DNA of 39,831 nt from a virus: the IMG/VR virus record IMGVR_UViG_3300021478_000071, positions 1 to 39,831 of that record. The stretch is one strand, 5' to 3'. The position numbers were made by a program, and so were the translations under genes. A model generated the notes under the pieces. It did not search any database and was not told the origin of the DNA. It worked only from the letters and a program-made list of their open reading frames with translations. This document shows positions 38,861 through 39,831 of this stretch, in pieces (the first letter of the stretch is position 1; every line of letters begins with the position of its first letter).

Positions 38861-39831
38861 CATCCCTGAGACAAAGCATCCAAAATCAGAGTTTCCCCCA
38901 ATTCATGATGGCGATACCATCAAAAGAGAAAACATAGTTTTGCCTAGGCAAATTCTTTCAGGTCTTCTCAGTTTGACCGAGAAACTCGAACTAGCCGGCG
39001 GTTCTAAAAGCTTTAAAACCTGGTCCTTAATCGACATGGGTCTTTCAGTAGCAGCTGGTTATGCCTTCTGGGGACATGTGACATTCCAAACTCATGTCGT
39101 CTATCTCAACATGGAATTGTCCAAACCGTTCTTCGAAGCCCGCCTTTGCGAAGTCGCTGAAGCCCGCCAGATTGCCATTCCATCAATATTCCACGTCATC
39201 CATCTGCGGGGCGAGAAGCTCCATGATCCCTTACGTTGGGGCCGGTTCATCGGATATCTGGAAACCATGCTTCACCGTATCCCTTCGCCTTTGCTCATCA
39301 CTGATCCCATCTACAAAATACTCGGTGGCCGCAGCGAAAACTCAGCCGGCGATATCAATGTCATCATGGATCAGCTCGAAGATCTGGTTCAGCGCACTAA
39401 AGGCGCCAACGCTTTCGGCCATCACTTCACCAAAGGCAACCAGGCCAACAAAGAAAGTATCGACCGCGCCTCAGGCTCAGGAGTGTTTCAACGCGATCCA
39501 GACACACTTCTGAGCATGACTAAACATGAAAACGAGAATTGCTACACCGTCGAGTCAATCGTGCGCAATCATCCTCCAGTCGAGGATTTCGTTCTGGAAT
39601 GGCATTACCCGCTTTTCGTCCGACGCGGTGACCTCGATCCGCAGGACTTGAAGAAACCTAAGAGCCGTGAGCCAAAATATACCGTCGATCAACTCGTTGA
39701 TGTCCTCGGAAATCGCAGCCTGAAAACAAATGCCTTTGAAAAACGCGCCAGGCAAGAAACAGGCATGACTGCCAGCACTTTTTTTGCCCTGCTCAAGAAA
39801 GCTTCAAGTACCAATAAACTTACCAAAAGTT
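38835..39831 (+). CDS. RepA-like hexameric helicase/ATPase (continues at base 2)
   Basis: The visible part (332 residues, finishing at bases 2-220 for a total of about 355) is a RecA-fold ATPase of the RepA/AAA_25 group. Walker A GGSKSFKTW (residues 55-63), YLNMELS (about 90-96), Walker B LLITDPIYKIL (153-163) and the GHHFTKG motif (196-202) are present. Such proteins load or act as the replicative helicase at iteron origins in plasmids of the RSF1010 kind. It follows the primase-like gene and is followed, across the circle, by the CTCCGAT repeats. Confidence 0.78.
   Translation, partial: MDQSGDRDDIPETKHPKSEFPPIHDGDTIKRENIVLPRQILSGLLSLTEKLELAGGSKSFKTWSLIDMGLSVAAGYAFWGHVTFQTHVVYLNMELSKPFFEARLCEVAEARQIAIPSIFHVIHLRGEKLHDPLRWGRFIGYLETMLHRIPSPLLITDPIYKILGGRSENSAGDINVIMDQLEDLVQRTKGANAFGHHFTKGNQANKESIDRASGSGVFQRDPDTLLSMTKHENENCYTVESIVRNHPPVEDFVLEWHYPLFVRRGDLDPQDLKKPKSREPKYTVDQLVDVLGNRSLKTNAFEKRARQETGMTASTFFALLKKASSTNKLTKS
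39683..39831. repeat. Right copy of the terminal direct repeat
   Basis: Matches bases 1-149 with one mismatch (T39809 for C127). Evidence of a closed circular or permuted genome. Confidence 0.93.

Noticed and set aside
39094-39513. Frame of 139 codons near the right end
   Set aside because: It is a shifted frame within the RepA-like gene, whose own frame carries Walker motifs and continues across the junction.

Overview
This window is the complete, circularly permuted genome of a temperate tailed phage, probably a short-tailed (podovirus-like) one. The first 149 bases recur at the end with a single synonymous difference. The last gene, a RepA-like ATPase, runs off the right edge and finishes at bases 2-220, so the unique circle is about 39,682 bp. 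A tyrosine integrase next to a 47-base tRNA-Val(CAC) 3' half (a clear attP candidate) shows that it integrates.

Host: several phage proteins carry signal peptides, and one is a lipoprotein, so the host is very likely a diderm bacterium. The secreted beta-helix protein at 4042-4815 has a style (ITSVPYVINAPGNYYLV, then VVLDLNGETL) that I associate with Verrucomicrobiota and other PVC bacteria. Most start codons lack a Shine-Dalgarno sequence. A Verrucomicrobiota-like host is an inference, not a demonstration.

Layout: (1) 1-490, the end of repA, then a cluster of CTCCGAT heptamers and hairpins that looks like an iteron origin. (2) 492-3181, packaging: small terminase, three small coupled genes, large terminase. 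(3) 3182-5594, an accessory island: structured non-coding DNA, an HNH endonuclease, a leftover zinc-finger ORF, a terminator, a secreted beta-helix protein, a lipoprotein and several inverted repeats. (4) 5595-11543, head: small connector-region genes, portal, scaffold, N4-gp56-type capsid. (5) 11553-14384, small genes and lysis: M15-like fold, membrane peptides, holin, GH75-like endolysin, proline-rich and secreted proteins. (6) 14389-20549, tail fibres with collagen-like stalks, collar protein and tail tube/hub proteins. (7) 20546-30220, internal virion/ejection proteins, including a 1408-residue protein with a SleB-like wall hydrolase domain.

(8) 30217-33335, the lysogeny region: a leftward operon led by integrase and ending in small, mostly membrane proteins, then attP and three small ribbon-helix-helix-type regulators around a divergent promoter region. 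(9) 33332-39831, rightward replication and recombination: Sak4-like ATPase, an SSB-like protein with an acidic SDIPY tip, a four-cysteine RecB/Cas4-like nuclease, a VRR-NUC nuclease, a primase-like Toprim protein whose zinc finger has lost its cysteines, and the RepA-like helicase. No DNA or RNA polymerase gene is seen, so the phage must use host polymerases.

The most unusual features are the iteron cluster encoded partly inside the repA stop region, the tRNA-Val attP, the degenerate primase beside RepA, a 19-base motif repeated in different genes and in different frames, and two inverted repeats of identical geometry in front of accessory ORFs.
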